DNA of 56,306 nt from Hymenobacter lapidarius (GTDB taxonomy: Bacteria > Bacteroidota > Bacteroidia > Cytophagales > Hymenobacteraceae), in assembly GCF_001816145.1 (NCBI RefSeq), contig NZ_MDZB01000101.1, forward strand, positions 1 through 56,306. The letters are read 5' to 3'. A program made the translations under genes and the position numbers. The notes under the pieces were generated by a model, which was not told where the DNA came from, searched no databases, and saw nothing but the letters and a program-made list of their open reading frames with translations. Position 1 is the stretch's first letter; the number at the start of each line of letters is the position of its first letter. This document shows positions 42,360 to 52,622 of this stretch, one piece after another.

Positions 42360-42785
42360 ATGAGCAAAGCACCGCCCTCCAAACCTACGGATTCCGAACT
42401 GGAAATCCTACACGTGCTCTGGCAGCACGGGCCCGCCACGGTGCGGGCCATTAACGACAACCTGAGCGAGCGCCGGCAGGCAGAGGTGGGCTACACCACC
42501 ACGCTCAAGATTCTGCAGCTGATGCTGGAAAAGGGCCTGGTGCGGCGCGACGATGCCGACCGCAGCCACGTGTACCGGGCCGCGGTGCGCGAGCAGGAAA
42601 CCCAGGGCCTGCTTCTCGACAAGTTCGTGGATGCCACCTTCGGCGGCTCGGCCCTGAAGCTGGTGATGCAGGCCCTGGGCAGCCGCCAGACCTCGGCCGA
42701 CGAGCTGGCGCAAATCCGCCGCCTGCTCAACGACATTGAAATCCAAAATTCCACCTCTAATTCCGACGACGATGACCGCGCTTGA
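42360..42785 (+). CDS. blaI: BlaI/MecI/CopY-family repressor
   Basis: 141 residues from ATG 42360 (MSKAPPSKPTDSELEIL). Winged helix: SELEILHVLWQHGPATVRAIN, recognition region GYTTTLKILQLMLEKGLVRRDD and wing RSHVYRAAV. The C-terminal dimerisation part (LLLDKFVDATFGGSALKLVMQALG) contains the stretch that is cut by the partner protease in the family. Overlaps the M56 gene by 14 nt, so both are made together. Very likely autoregulated through the three palindromes upstream. The gene name is by family; the target need not be a beta-lactamase. Confidence 0.93.
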   Translation: MSKAPPSKPTDSELEILHVLWQHGPATVRAINDNLSERRQAEVGYTTTLKILQLMLEKGLVRRDDADRSHVYRAAVREQETQGLLLDKFVDATFGGSALKLVMQALGSRQTSADELAQIRRLLNDIEIQNSTSNSDDDDRA

Positions 42786-45635
42786 GAATTTCGTTTCGCC
42801 CGCGCTGATGCGGGCTTTGGGTTGGACGCTGCTGCACTCGCTCTGGCAGGGCGCGCTGGTGGCAGCGATGCTGGCGGGGGCGCTGCTCCTGCTCCGGCGC
42901 CAGCGGGCCGAATTGCGCTACGCGGCCTCGGCCGGTGCGCTGGGCGTGGTGGTGGCCCTGGCCGGCATCACCTTCGGCCTCTATTTCAATGCCGGCGCGG
43001 GCCAGGACGTGCTGCTGACTTCCGGCTCAATTGAAACCGTGAAGGCGACAGCAGCCAACAAGCAGGTGCCCGTGGTGCTGGCTGCCCTACCGGCGCCGGC
43101 TGCTGCTAAGGCCCGGTTAACGACTGATGCCACCGCCCAACCACAAAAACCGGCTGCGACGGCCGGTGAAGCGCCCGTTGCGCTCCCGGCAGCGCCGAAC
43201 TGGCTGGCCACGAGCCTGCGCTACATTGATAACCATATGCCGCTGCTGGTGCTGCTGTGGCTGCTGGGCCTGCTGGCCATGAGCCTGCGCATGCTGGGCG
43301 GGCTGCTCTATGTGCAGCGCTTGCGGCGCTACCGGGTGCGGCCCCTCAGCCAGGTGTGGCAGGACCGGGTGGCGGTGATGGCGGCGCGCAGTGGCCTGCG
43401 CCAGCCGGTGGCGCTGCTGGAATCGGCGCTGGTGCGAGTGCCGCTGGTGGTTGGCCATGTGCGGCCCGTGATTTTGCTGCCTTTGGGGGCAGTGGCAGGC
43501 CTTCCGCCGGCTTATCTCGAAGCAATACTGGCCCACGAGCTGGCCCACGTCCTGCGGCGCGACTACCTCGTGAACCTGCTGCAGACCGTGGCGGAAGTAC
43601 TGTTTTTCTACCATCAGCCGTGTGGTTTGTGGCCAGCTGCGTGCGCACCGAGCGCGAAAACTGCTGTGACGACGCCGCCACTGCGCTGTGCGACGGTGAT
43701 TCGCTGCGCCTGGCCCGGGCCCTCACCGCGCTGGCCGAGTGGAGCCAGAGCGCGGTGGTGCCCACCGCGCCGCGCTTAGCCCTGGCGGCTATCGGCAGCC
43801 GCGGGGCGCTGCTGAACCGCGTGCGCCGCCTAGTGCAGCGGCGCCCGGCAGCGCCTACCCTGGTCGAGGGCCTACTGGCCGGGGCGCTGGTGCTGGGCGG
43901 CCTGGGGCTGCTGGGCAGCAGCGTGGCGCTGGCCGGGCCGCTCACGCGGACTGCGGCTCCGGCCGCTGGCCCTGCGGCATTTGATTGGCAGGAGGGAAGC
44001 TCGCCTACCACTATTCAGGAATTTGCCGTGAATGCGGGCGGGGTGGCAATGGGCAATGACGCCCGCCGCATGAGCGTGGTGCGGGACGAGTTCGGTATGA
44101 ACCGACTGATGCTGGAGGAAGACACCGTCATTCGAACCCGCGTGATTCGTAGCAAGCCGGGCCGGGTGCGCGACAACCGCCGCGTGGTCGTTGGTGGCAG
44201 CGGTCCGGGCGCTTCGACTTTCGGCCGCACCCCCGGCACGGTGGTTATTACCAAAGACAAAAAAGGCAGGCTGACCGACCTGGTGGTAAACGGCCAGCGC
44301 GTGGAAACAGAAACGGGCAAGCGGCCTGGCAAAGGCACCAAGGGCAAACGCGACGAGCAGCGGGTGGAAATCATCCGGCTAATGCCCGGCGATGAGCCTG
44401 AAGTGCGAGGTTTTGTGCACCGGAACGATGGTGAAAACCAGTTCGGGCGCGAGTTCCGGCGGGGGGACGAATTCCGGACGCGCGGTTTCGGCCGCCAGTC
44501 TGGGCCCACCGCTTCGGTTAATAGCCAAGTGTATGGCTTCGCCCTGAGGGGCAACGGCAACCGGGCGTTTACCATGGTGACGCCCAACGGTGCTTTCACC
44601 GGCCCGGCTGGTTCGCTGCGGGCGCAGCAAGAGGGCCTGCGCACCCAGCGCGAAGCCCTGCGCACCGCCGAGAGTGCCCTCAAGGAAGCCAGCGCGGTGA
44701 AAAACCTGAGTGCTGAACAGCGCAAACGCCTCAACCAGCGCCTGGAAGAAGTGCGGGCCCAACTCAGGAAAACGGAAAGTGCGGCGTCCACGTCGCAGCT
44801 GCGCTCGAGTGGGGCCGAAGGGGGCCTGCCAAGCACGGAAATGCGCCTCCGCCAGGAGGAAATGCGCGAACGCCAGGAGGAAATTCGCGAAGGAATGGAG
44901 GAGCGCCGCGAGGAGATGCGCGACCGTATGCGGGAGTCGGAAAGCGCCCGTGCCAGAAACGGCTCCGTGGAGGAGGCCGTGGGTGCGGAGCTGTTGAAAG
45001 ACGGCCTCATCAGGAACCGGAACACGTTTCAGTTCCGTCTCTCGGCCAAAGGCCTGGTGGTAGACGGCAACGAGCAGCCCCAAAAGCTGCTGGAGAAGTA
45101 CCTCAGGCTTTACGAAGCCACCTCAGGCCGCAAAATGGGCCCCACCAACTCATTCGTACTGACCCGCAACAGCGACAGCACCACCATGTATGCGGCGGCC
45201 GATAAATATCTGCTTAAAAGCCTGAGCTTCGACTACTCCAGCCAGCGCACCTTCGACCCGCTCACGCTGGATATTTACCTGGAGCCGGTGCGCTCTGGCC
45301 GCAGCGTGGTGCTGAACAACCTGTTTTTCGACACCAATAAGTACGAGCTCAAGCCCCGGTCCCGCACCGAGCTGAACCGCCTGATTGAATTTCTGCGCCA
45401 GTACCGCGACGTGCAGATTGAAGTATCGGGCTACACCGACAACGTGGGCACACCCGAAGCCAATTTGCAATTGTCGCAGCGCCGCGCCCAATCGGTGGTG
45501 GATTACTTGTCGGGGCACGGGATTTCGCCAAACCGGCTGCGTTCGAAGGGATACGGCGATAAATCCCCGCTGGCAGCCAACGATTCTGAGGCTCACCGAC
45601 AGCTAAACCGCCGCATTGAGCTCCATATTCTGTAG
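42772..45635 (+). CDS. M56 (BlaR1-like) metallopeptidase fused to an OmpA-type domain (single-base frameshift near 43615)
   Basis: About 954 residues when one base is restored at 43611-43618 (FFYHQP becomes FFYHPAVWFVASCVRTEREN, the family consensus). N-terminal part: TM helices (LHSLWQGALVAAMLAGALLLL, ASAGALGVVVALAGITFGLYF, MPLLVLLWLLGLLAMSL), the zinc site HELAH at residues 255-259 and the downstream ENCCDDAA motif, then a fourth TM (LLAGALVLGGLGLLGSSVAL). A periplasmic part follows with a charged coiled coil (44610-44960; LRQEEMRERQEEIREGMEE). From about 45270 a full OmpA-family domain runs to the end: LFFDTNKYELKPRSRTELN, SGYTDNVGTPEANLQLSQRRAQSV, RSKGYGDKSP, NRRIELHIL. No penicillin-binding domain. 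Cotranscribed with blaI; terminator downstream. Confidence 0.9.
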
Positions 45636-45755
45636 CTGCAAGTGCTGTTCGGCAGCTGTGCTCAGGGCCTTCTTAAACTGAATAAGGGGGCTTTTACTTA
45701 AAGCAAGGCTTTAGAAAGTGTAAAATATAATAGCATTCTGGTAATAAAAAAATGT

Positions 45756-45783
45756 GGCTCGCCCGTTGGCGAGCCTTTTTTTT
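45756..45783 (+). terminator. Intrinsic terminator of the blaI-M56 operon
   Basis: GGCTCGCC (45756-45763), loop CGTT, GGCGAGCC (45768-45775) and nine T. Lies 120 bp after the stop codon. Confidence 0.8.
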
Positions 45784-45911
45784 GTTTCACTGACTAATTA
45801 TTTAATGTGTAATTAATATATTATGAATGAGGTATTTATACCGTTCAATAGAAATTGATAGGTCAAAAAAGTGCCAAAAAAAGGGTTTGCCATTTGAGAA
45901 ATTATTTCCAC

Positions 45912-45919
45912 TACGTTTG
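45912..45919 (+). promoter_or_regulatory. -7 box (TACGTTTG) of the small periplasmic protein gene
   Basis: Perfect TAnnTTTG, with TTTG at 45893-45896 and 45886-45889 as candidate -33 elements. Leader to ATG 45983 about 57 nt. Confidence 0.6.
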
Positions 45920-45982
45920 ACCCAGTCGAACACACCGGTTTGGCTTTGTCACTCATTCTCTCACCCAATCTTTCTTACCCCC

Positions 45983-46363
45983 ATGAAAAATCTGTTCTTG
46001 GCTACTTGCATTGCAGCGGGCGTATCAGTTGCTTCACCTGTTTGGGCAATTGGCGGCCCCGGCCACGGTGCCTATTCACCCGCCATGATGAGCCGCGCCA
46101 CGACGCTCACCCGCGCCCTAGCAGAACGCATCCATTTCAACGAAGCCCAGTTCATTGCCGTGAAGCAGCTGCACCTGAACATGCTCACCGAGCGCCGCGA
46201 CCTTGAAATTCTTCTTAACGGCGCCAGCGCCGAAGAGCGGGACACCCAACTCTCTTGGGCGCAGCAGCGCTACGAGAGCGAGCTGATGTTCCTGCTCAAA
46301 CCCCAGCAGCTGGTGGCATATCAGGCCCTTCGCACCAACTTCACCGCTCACCGGGTGAAGTAG
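45983..46363 (+). CDS. Small periplasmic helical protein (Spy/CpxP-like shape)
   Basis: 126 residues from ATG 45983. Signal peptide MKNLFLATCIAAGVSVASPVWA. The mature part is helical and rich in Gln, Glu, Arg and Leu: ALAERIHFNEAQFIAVKQLHL, LTERRDLEILLNGA, LSWAQQRYESELMFLLKPQQLVAYQAL. The pattern recalls Spy/CpxP-type chaperones, in which LKPQQ-like segments correspond to the LTxxQ motif, but the match is loose. Lies directly after the BlaI-M56 locus with its own promoter and no BlaI operator. Role in envelope stress is inference. Confidence 0.72.
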   Translation: MKNLFLATCIAAGVSVASPVWAIGGPGHGAYSPAMMSRATTLTRALAERIHFNEAQFIAVKQLHLNMLTERRDLEILLNGASAEERDTQLSWAQQRYESELMFLLKPQQLVAYQALRTNFTAHRVK

Positions 46364-46381
46364 GGGAGGCCCCTGCTGGAC

Positions 46382-46417
46382 ACAAAAAAGCCCGCCTTGC
46401 AGAGCGGGCTTTTTTGT
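46382..46417. terminator. Bidirectional terminator
   Basis: ACAAAAAAGCCCGC (46382-46395) and GCGGGCTTTTTTGT (46404-46417), perfect 14-bp arms with A/T tails. Serves the small periplasmic gene and gltA, which converge here. Confidence 0.85.
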
Positions 46418-46501
46418 GTCTGTTGTTTTTCTAATTACCAGTTGATAGCAGGTTTATAGCAGGTTGAATAAGCAGAAAACTGCTCAGTCAACCGCCCATA
46501 A

Positions 46502-47791
<1,290 letters not shown>

Positions 47792-47935
47792 GGGCGGGAG
47801 GGATGAGAAAGAAATTACGGTGCGAAACTAACGCATAAGCCGTAAGCCGGGAAATTTCCCGGCCTCGGAGTCAGGATAAATACAGGATAAACAGGGTGGA
47901 GGTTCGATAATAAATGCAACGATGCCGGCCTTGAG

Positions 47936-49348
47936 CTACTTGCCGATGCAGAATTCGGTGAAAATACTAGTAAGCAAGTCCTCCGATGAAATTTCTCCGG
48001 TAATCTCTCCCAGGGCGGCCAGCGCGTGGCGCAAGTCGGCGGCTAGCAGCTCGGTACCGCGGTTATTGTCGAGGCCGGCTTGCACTGCCGCCAGGTGCGC
48101 CGCCGCTGTTTCCAGGGCGCGGGCATGGCGCACGTTGGTGACAATGGTAGCCGAGGCCGTGTTCTCCAGGTCGGAGCCCCGCACCTGAGCCAGCAAGGCC
48201 GTCTGCAGCGCGTCCAGGCCCTGTTTGGGGCCGGCTGCCACAAGCACCAGTGGCACCGGTTGGGCAGGCCCCTCAAATGCGGCCACGAAGCTGGCCTGGG
48301 TTTCCGGCGAGGCCAGGTCGGTTTTGTTGCCCACGGCCACTACCGGCAAGTGCAGCCCCTCGGTAAGCTCCTCAATCTCGCTCCGCACTTCAGCGGGCGT
48401 CACTTCGGTCAGGTCAAACAAATAAAGCAGCAGGGCCGCTTGGCGCACCCGCTGCCGCGTGCGGCTCACCCCAATGGCTTCAATCTCATCGGCGGGGTTA
48501 TCGCGCAGGCCGGCCGTGTCCACAAACCGAAACCGGATGCCCTCCAGGCTCACTTCGTCCTCGATGAAGTCCCGGGTGGTACCCGGAATGGCCGAAACAA
48601 TGGCGCGTTCTTCGCGCAGCAAAGCGTTGAGCAGCGTGGATTTGCCGGCATTGGGGCGGCCGGCTATCACGGCGGTGATGCCGTTCTTTATAACGTTGCC
48701 TAGCTCAAAGGACCTCAGCAGTCCGGCTATTACGCCCCACACTTCGGCCAGCAGCAGCGCTAGGCCGCTGCGGTCGGCGAACTCCACGTCTTCTTCGCCG
48801 AAATCGAGCTCCAGCTCCAGCAGGGCCGCAAACTTGATGAGCCGGCCCCGCAGCTCGCGCAGCTCCTGCGAGAAGCCGCCGCGCAGCTGGTTTAGGGCCA
48901 CGCGATGGCTCAGGGCTGAGTCGGAGGCGATGAGGTCGGCGACGGCCTCGGCCTGGGCCAGGTCCATGGCGCCGTGCAGGAAAGCGCGCTTGGTGAACTC
49001 GCCGGCTTCGGCCAGGCGGGCTCCCTGCCGGAGCAGCACGGCCAGTACCTGGCGCACCACGTAGTCGGAGCCGTGGCAGCTGATTTCCACCACGTCTTCC
49101 CGAGTGAAGGAGCGCGGGTTGCGGTACAGGGCTACGACTACTTCATCCAGCAGCTGCTGGGTTTCGGGGTCGCGCAGGGTGCCGTAGTGCAGGGAGTGGC
49201 CGGGGGCCGCGAGCAGGCTCTTCTTGCTGAAAACGGTGGCGGTAATGGCTATTGCGGCGGGACCGGAGAGCCGAATCACTGCTAACGCCCCGGCACCGGG
49301 AGGGGTAGACAACGCGACGATGGTGTCGGAAAAAATTGTCTGAACCAC
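47936..49348 (-). CDS. mnmE: tRNA uridine-5-carboxymethylaminomethyl(34) synthesis GTPase
   Basis: 470 residues. With MnmG it modifies the wobble uridine of several tRNAs. N-terminal folate-binding domain (DTIVALSTPPGAGALAVIRLSG, split), a helical domain, and an inserted G domain: G1 AGRPNAGKSTLLN, G2 GTTRD, G3 DTAGLRD, G4 NKTD. The C-terminal catalytic motif CIGK is the very end of the protein. No partner mnmG in the window. Intact. Confidence 0.97.
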   Translation of the reverse strand: MVQTIFSDTIVALSTPPGAGALAVIRLSGPAAIAITATVFSKKSLLAAPGHSLHYGTLRDPETQQLLDEVVVALYRNPRSFTREDVVEISCHGSDYVVRQVLAVLLRQGARLAEAGEFTKRAFLHGAMDLAQAEAVADLIASDSALSHRVALNQLRGGFSQELRELRGRLIKFAALLELELDFGEEDVEFADRSGLALLLAEVWGVIAGLLRSFELGNVIKNGITAVIAGRPNAGKSTLLNALLREERAIVSAIPGTTRDFIEDEVSLEGIRFRFVDTAGLRDNPADEIEAIGVSRTRQRVRQAALLLYLFDLTEVTPAEVRSEIEELTEGLHLPVVAVGNKTDLASPETQASFVAAFEGPAQPVPLVLVAAGPKQGLDALQTALLAQVRGSDLENTASATIVTNVRHARALETAAAHLAAVQAGLDNNRGTELLAADLRHALAALGEITGEISSEDLLTSIFTEFCIGK

Positions 49349-49404
49349 GGGATTTTGGGATTAAGCAAATGGGTCGCAGTTGGTGGCCGGACCCTGATAA
49401 ATGG

Positions 49405-50103
49405 CTATTCGGTAACGAACAAGTTGCAGCTTACTTCGGCCGATATCAATGCGGTGCGTTCCGCATTAACTCTGATTTCGAATGAATTGTCATACGTTAC
49501 TTTGTCCAGTACTTCAACTAGAGCACCCAGTTGTAGGCCTACTTTGTCGAGGTATTGCAGGAAGGGCGCCGTGGTGTCTTTAACCGCGACCAGGGTGCCG
49601 CGCTCGCCGGCCACCAGGTCGGCCAGCAGACGGTGGGTGGGGCGGCGCATGGCCCCGTCTTCGGCGGGAATGGGGTCGCCGTGGGGGTCCAGGGCGGGGT
49701 GGCCCAGAAAGGCATCGAGCCGGCGCATGAGCAGCGGCGACTGTACGTGCTCCAGTTCCTCGGCTACTTCGTGCACCTCGTCCCAATTAAAGCCCAGTTG
49801 CTGCACCAGAAAAACCTCCCAGAGACGGTGCTTCCGGATGGTGAGCAGGGCCAGGCGCTTGCCTTCGGGCGTCAGCTGCACGCCGCGGTACCGCTCGTAA
49901 GCCAGGAGGCCCTTGTCGGCCAGGCGGCGGAGCATGTCCGTAACGGAGGCCGCGCGCGTGTCGAGGGCGGCGGCTATGCGGTTGGTGCTCACGCCGGCGG
50001 CGTCCGGCGCGTCTTCGGCCAGCTTGTAAATGGCCTTGAGGTAGTTCTCCTCGGTTTGGCTGGGGAGCCGCGAAGGTTGCGCCGGAAGGGGGGAGGGAAT
50101 CAT
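49405..50103 (-). CDS. DtxR/MntR-family metal-dependent regulator
   Basis: 232 residues from ATG 50103 (MIPSPLPAQPSR). Winged helix at the start: SQTEENYLKAIYKLAED, RIAAALDTRAASVTDMLRRLADKGLL, YERYRGVQLTPEGK; then the metal-binding/dimer domain RLWEVFLVQQLGFNWDEVHEVAEELEH with Glu/His ligands, and a C-terminal FeoA/SH3-like part (ERGTLVAVKDTTAPFLQYLDKVGLQLGALV, in parts). In this family it senses iron or manganese and represses uptake genes. No transporter is adjacent. Confidence 0.92.
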   Translation of the reverse strand: MIPSPLPAQPSRLPSQTEENYLKAIYKLAEDAPDAAGVSTNRIAAALDTRAASVTDMLRRLADKGLLAYERYRGVQLTPEGKRLALLTIRKHRLWEVFLVQQLGFNWDEVHEVAEELEHVQSPLLMRRLDAFLGHPALDPHGDPIPAEDGAMRRPTHRLLADLVAGERGTLVAVKDTTAPFLQYLDKVGLQLGALVEVLDKVTYDNSFEIRVNAERTALISAEVSCNLFVTE

Positions 50104-50232
50104 GCTGACGGCGTCAGTAGGAGGTGTAATAAGGGCGGACAGGCGAGGCAAAGCAGCAACTACTGCCATTCTGCCCCGCTCGGTGTCCAGAAAGACGGAA
50201 TCTCAAGCGGGTAGTGCCTGAGGTGGCCCGGT

Positions 50233-51243
50233 TTAGAATTTCAACAGGGCCGAGGCCCAGGTAAAGCCGCTACCAAAGGCGGCCATGCACACCAGGTCAC
50301 CGCGCTTGATTTTACCTTCCTGCACGGCTTCGCTCAGGGCAATGGGGACCGAGGCCGCGGTGGTGTTGCCATAGCGCTGGATATTGCTGTAGACTTTGTC
50401 GTCGGATAAGCCCATTTTCTGCTGCACAAACTGCGTGATGCGCAGGTTGGCCTGGTGCGGAATGAGCATGTCGATGTCGGCGGCCTCCATGCCGTTCTGG
50501 TCCAGGGCTTCTTTAATGACCTGGGGAAAGCGCACCACGGCGTTTTTAAACACGGTTTGCCCGTTCATGTAGGGGTACAGGTCCTGCGGGTGGTCTAGCA
50601 CGTACTGCAGGCGGTCGGCACGGTTCGAGCCGGGCTCCTTCACAATCAGCTCTTCGGCGTGCTCGCCCTGCGAGTACAGGTGCGTGCTGAGGATGCCCTG
50701 GCCTTCCTGGGTGCTGGGGCGCAGCAGCACGGCGCCGGCGCCATCGCCAAAAATAACGGAAACCGTGCGGCCTTCGGGGGATTTGTCGAGGCCCGAAGAA
50801 TGGATTTCGGAGCCCACCACCAGCACGGTGTCGTACATGCCGGTGCGAATGAACTGGTCGGCTACGGACAGGGCGTAGATGAAGCCGGAGCACTGGTTGC
50901 GCACGTCCAGAGCGGGGCAGTTGTTGGTGATGCCCAGCTCGCGCTGCATGAGCACGCCCGAACCGGGAAAGAAATAATCCGGCGAAAGCGTGGCGAAGAC
51001 AATCATCTGCACGTCGTTGGGAGCCACGCCGGCCATCTCCATGGCTTTGCGGGCGGCGTTGGCGCCCATGTTGGCGGTGGTATCGGTGCCTTCTTCAAAC
51101 CAGCGGCGCTCCCGAATGCCGGTGCGCTCCTGAATCCAGGCGTCGGAGGTGTTCATCATCGGCTCCAATTCCGCGTTGGTAACCACCCGGGTGGGCACAT
51201 AGTGGCCGACGCCGGCAATGTAAGAATGACGCAAAGTTGCCAT
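50233..51243 (-). CDS. fabH: Beta-ketoacyl-ACP synthase III
   Basis: 336 residues. Starts fatty-acid synthesis by condensing an acyl-CoA with malonyl-ACP. Catalytic triad visible: Cys in VRNQCSGFIYAL, His in LIPHQANLRI and Asn in RYGNTTAAS. Also FGDGAGAVLL and the C-terminal GSGFTWASALLKF. Usual length. It stands alone on the minus strand without rpmF or plsX beside it; several paralogues are common in this phylum. Confidence 0.95.
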   Translation of the reverse strand: MATLRHSYIAGVGHYVPTRVVTNAELEPMMNTSDAWIQERTGIRERRWFEEGTDTTANMGANAARKAMEMAGVAPNDVQMIVFATLSPDYFFPGSGVLMQRELGITNNCPALDVRNQCSGFIYALSVADQFIRTGMYDTVLVVGSEIHSSGLDKSPEGRTVSVIFGDGAGAVLLRPSTQEGQGILSTHLYSQGEHAEELIVKEPGSNRADRLQYVLDHPQDLYPYMNGQTVFKNAVVRFPQVIKEALDQNGMEAADIDMLIPHQANLRITQFVQQKMGLSDDKVYSNIQRYGNTTAASVPIALSEAVQEGKIKRGDLVCMAAFGSGFTWASALLKF

Positions 51244-51356
51244 GAGGAGCTAAAGTTGGAGTGGGATTTTTGAGGATACGTGAGTGGTAGCGCAAACGAG
51301 GTTGCCGCCAAAAGAAGCGGCTCCGAACACACAAAACGGGGGGCAAAGGTGGCAGG

Positions 51357-52541
51357 TTAAACGAGAGAATCCAGCAAAAGCCACAATTTTTTGCCTTCTT
51401 CCGTCCACAGTACGTCAATTGGAACGCCTTGGGGATAGAAATTGGTCCCTCGCAGCTCATCTACCAGTGCAGGCGCGTCAAACGGTTGGTCAAAGTCCAG
51501 CTGTAGGCCCGCGCCGTGCTGCTGCAGCACCAGTTGCCACTGGGCATTGGGCGAGGTGATAATCGGCAGGCCGTGGGCCAGGTACTCAAACAGCTTGGTG
51601 GGCCGGCAGCGCGCCGTGCTGGTGTGGGGCCGGTAAGGCAGCAGGCCCAAGTGGCTGCGTTCGATTTCGGCCACTATTTGCGCGTGCGGCACCAGCTCGT
51701 GGCCACCAATGAGGGTGAGCCACTCGGCATTTTCGGCCGCTAGCTGCTGCAGCTGCCGCAACAGTTGCGGTTGCTGGCAAAATCCAATAACGGTTAGTTG
51801 CACGCCACCGGGCCAGGCCCGGCGTAGCTGCCCGGCAAACCAGAAAGCCTCCAAAATGCCGTTGAGCTCCGAGATGGTACCTGAAAACAGCAGGCGCAGG
51901 GGCTCGCCGGGCAGCGGAAACTTGCTGGGCTGGTGCGGCAAAAGCTGGCCGGGCAGGGGCTGGTACTTGTTTTCCAGCACCAGCACGCGGTGGGGCGGCA
52001 GCTTGCGCAGAAAGGGTAGCTCGTCAGCGTAGCTGGCTTCGGCCAGGATGATGGCTGCGGCCCGGCAGGCGGCCAAGCCCTGCACCCAGCGCAGCGCCGC
52101 GGCCACCCCGCGCCGCACCAGCCCGCGGTATACGCGCTGGGTAGATACGTTGAGCGCGTAGTTTTCCTGGATATCGTAAATGAACTTGCGGCCCTTGCCC
52201 AGCCACTGCCACAGCAGCGTGAGCGGCAGGAGCTCCGGGGCGTGCACGATTACCACCGCTGGCTGCAGCACGCGCAGCAGCCGCCAGTAGCGCCCCTGGG
52301 CTAGCAGGCGGTTGAAGCTAAGCCGAGAGCCCAAAAAAATAGCGTGGTGGCAAATGCGGGGAAAGGCTTCCACCAGCCGGTAATCCAAATCGTCGGGCGT
52401 GGCGCGGCCCGCTACGTGCACCTGCACCTGCGGGCGGTTGAGCAGCGTTTCGGCAAACTTTCCGCGCATGCGGGTGTCGTCTACGGGTTTCAACACCGAA
52501 GCCAGCAACACCAATAAACGGGGGGGACTGGAGCCAAGCAC
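51357..52541 (-). CDS. Glycosyltransferase (GT-B fold, GT4-like)
   Basis: 394 residues if started at GTG 52541; an internal start a few codons later (RLLVLLASVLKPVDD) is as likely. GT-B fold: N-domain with KPVDDTRMRGKFAETLL and VIVHAPELLPLTLLW; C-domain with LRLLFSGTISELNGI, the nucleotide-sugar region PHTSTARCRPTKLFEYLAHGLPIITSP (family E-x7-E replaced by KLFEYLAHGLP). Probably transfers sugar to a surface glycan or lipid; donor and acceptor unknown. A G7 run at 52520-52526 next to the start could hide a frame error. Confidence 0.82.
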   Translation of the reverse strand: MLGSSPPRLLVLLASVLKPVDDTRMRGKFAETLLNRPQVQVHVAGRATPDDLDYRLVEAFPRICHHAIFLGSRLSFNRLLAQGRYWRLLRVLQPAVVIVHAPELLPLTLLWQWLGKGRKFIYDIQENYALNVSTQRVYRGLVRRGVAAALRWVQGLAACRAAAIILAEASYADELPFLRKLPPHRVLVLENKYQPLPGQLLPHQPSKFPLPGEPLRLLFSGTISELNGILEAFWFAGQLRRAWPGGVQLTVIGFCQQPQLLRQLQQLAAENAEWLTLIGGHELVPHAQIVAEIERSHLGLLPYRPHTSTARCRPTKLFEYLAHGLPIITSPNAQWQLVLQQHGAGLQLDFDQPFDAPALVDELRGTNFYPQGVPIDVLWTEEGKKLWLLLDSLV

Positions 52542-52554
52542 GCCCCAAAGATGC

Positions 52555-52562
52555 TAGTTTTG
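52555..52562 (+). promoter_or_regulatory. -7 box (TAGTTTTG) of dapD
   Basis: Perfect TAnnTTTG 60 bp before ATG 52623, in the 80-bp space shared with the divergent glycosyltransferase gene. Confidence 0.5.
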
Positions 52563-52622
52563 CCACTTCCAAGCGGGGCTGGCATTTTCCAGTGCCCTTC
52601 CGGAAGCACATTTAAACTTCTC

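Larger units (their letters stand above)
45636..45982. other. Intergenic region after the M56 gene
   Basis: About 350 AT-rich bases without a gene. It contains the terminator at 45756-45783 and the promoter of the next gene near 45912. Nothing else noticed. Confidence 0.5.
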
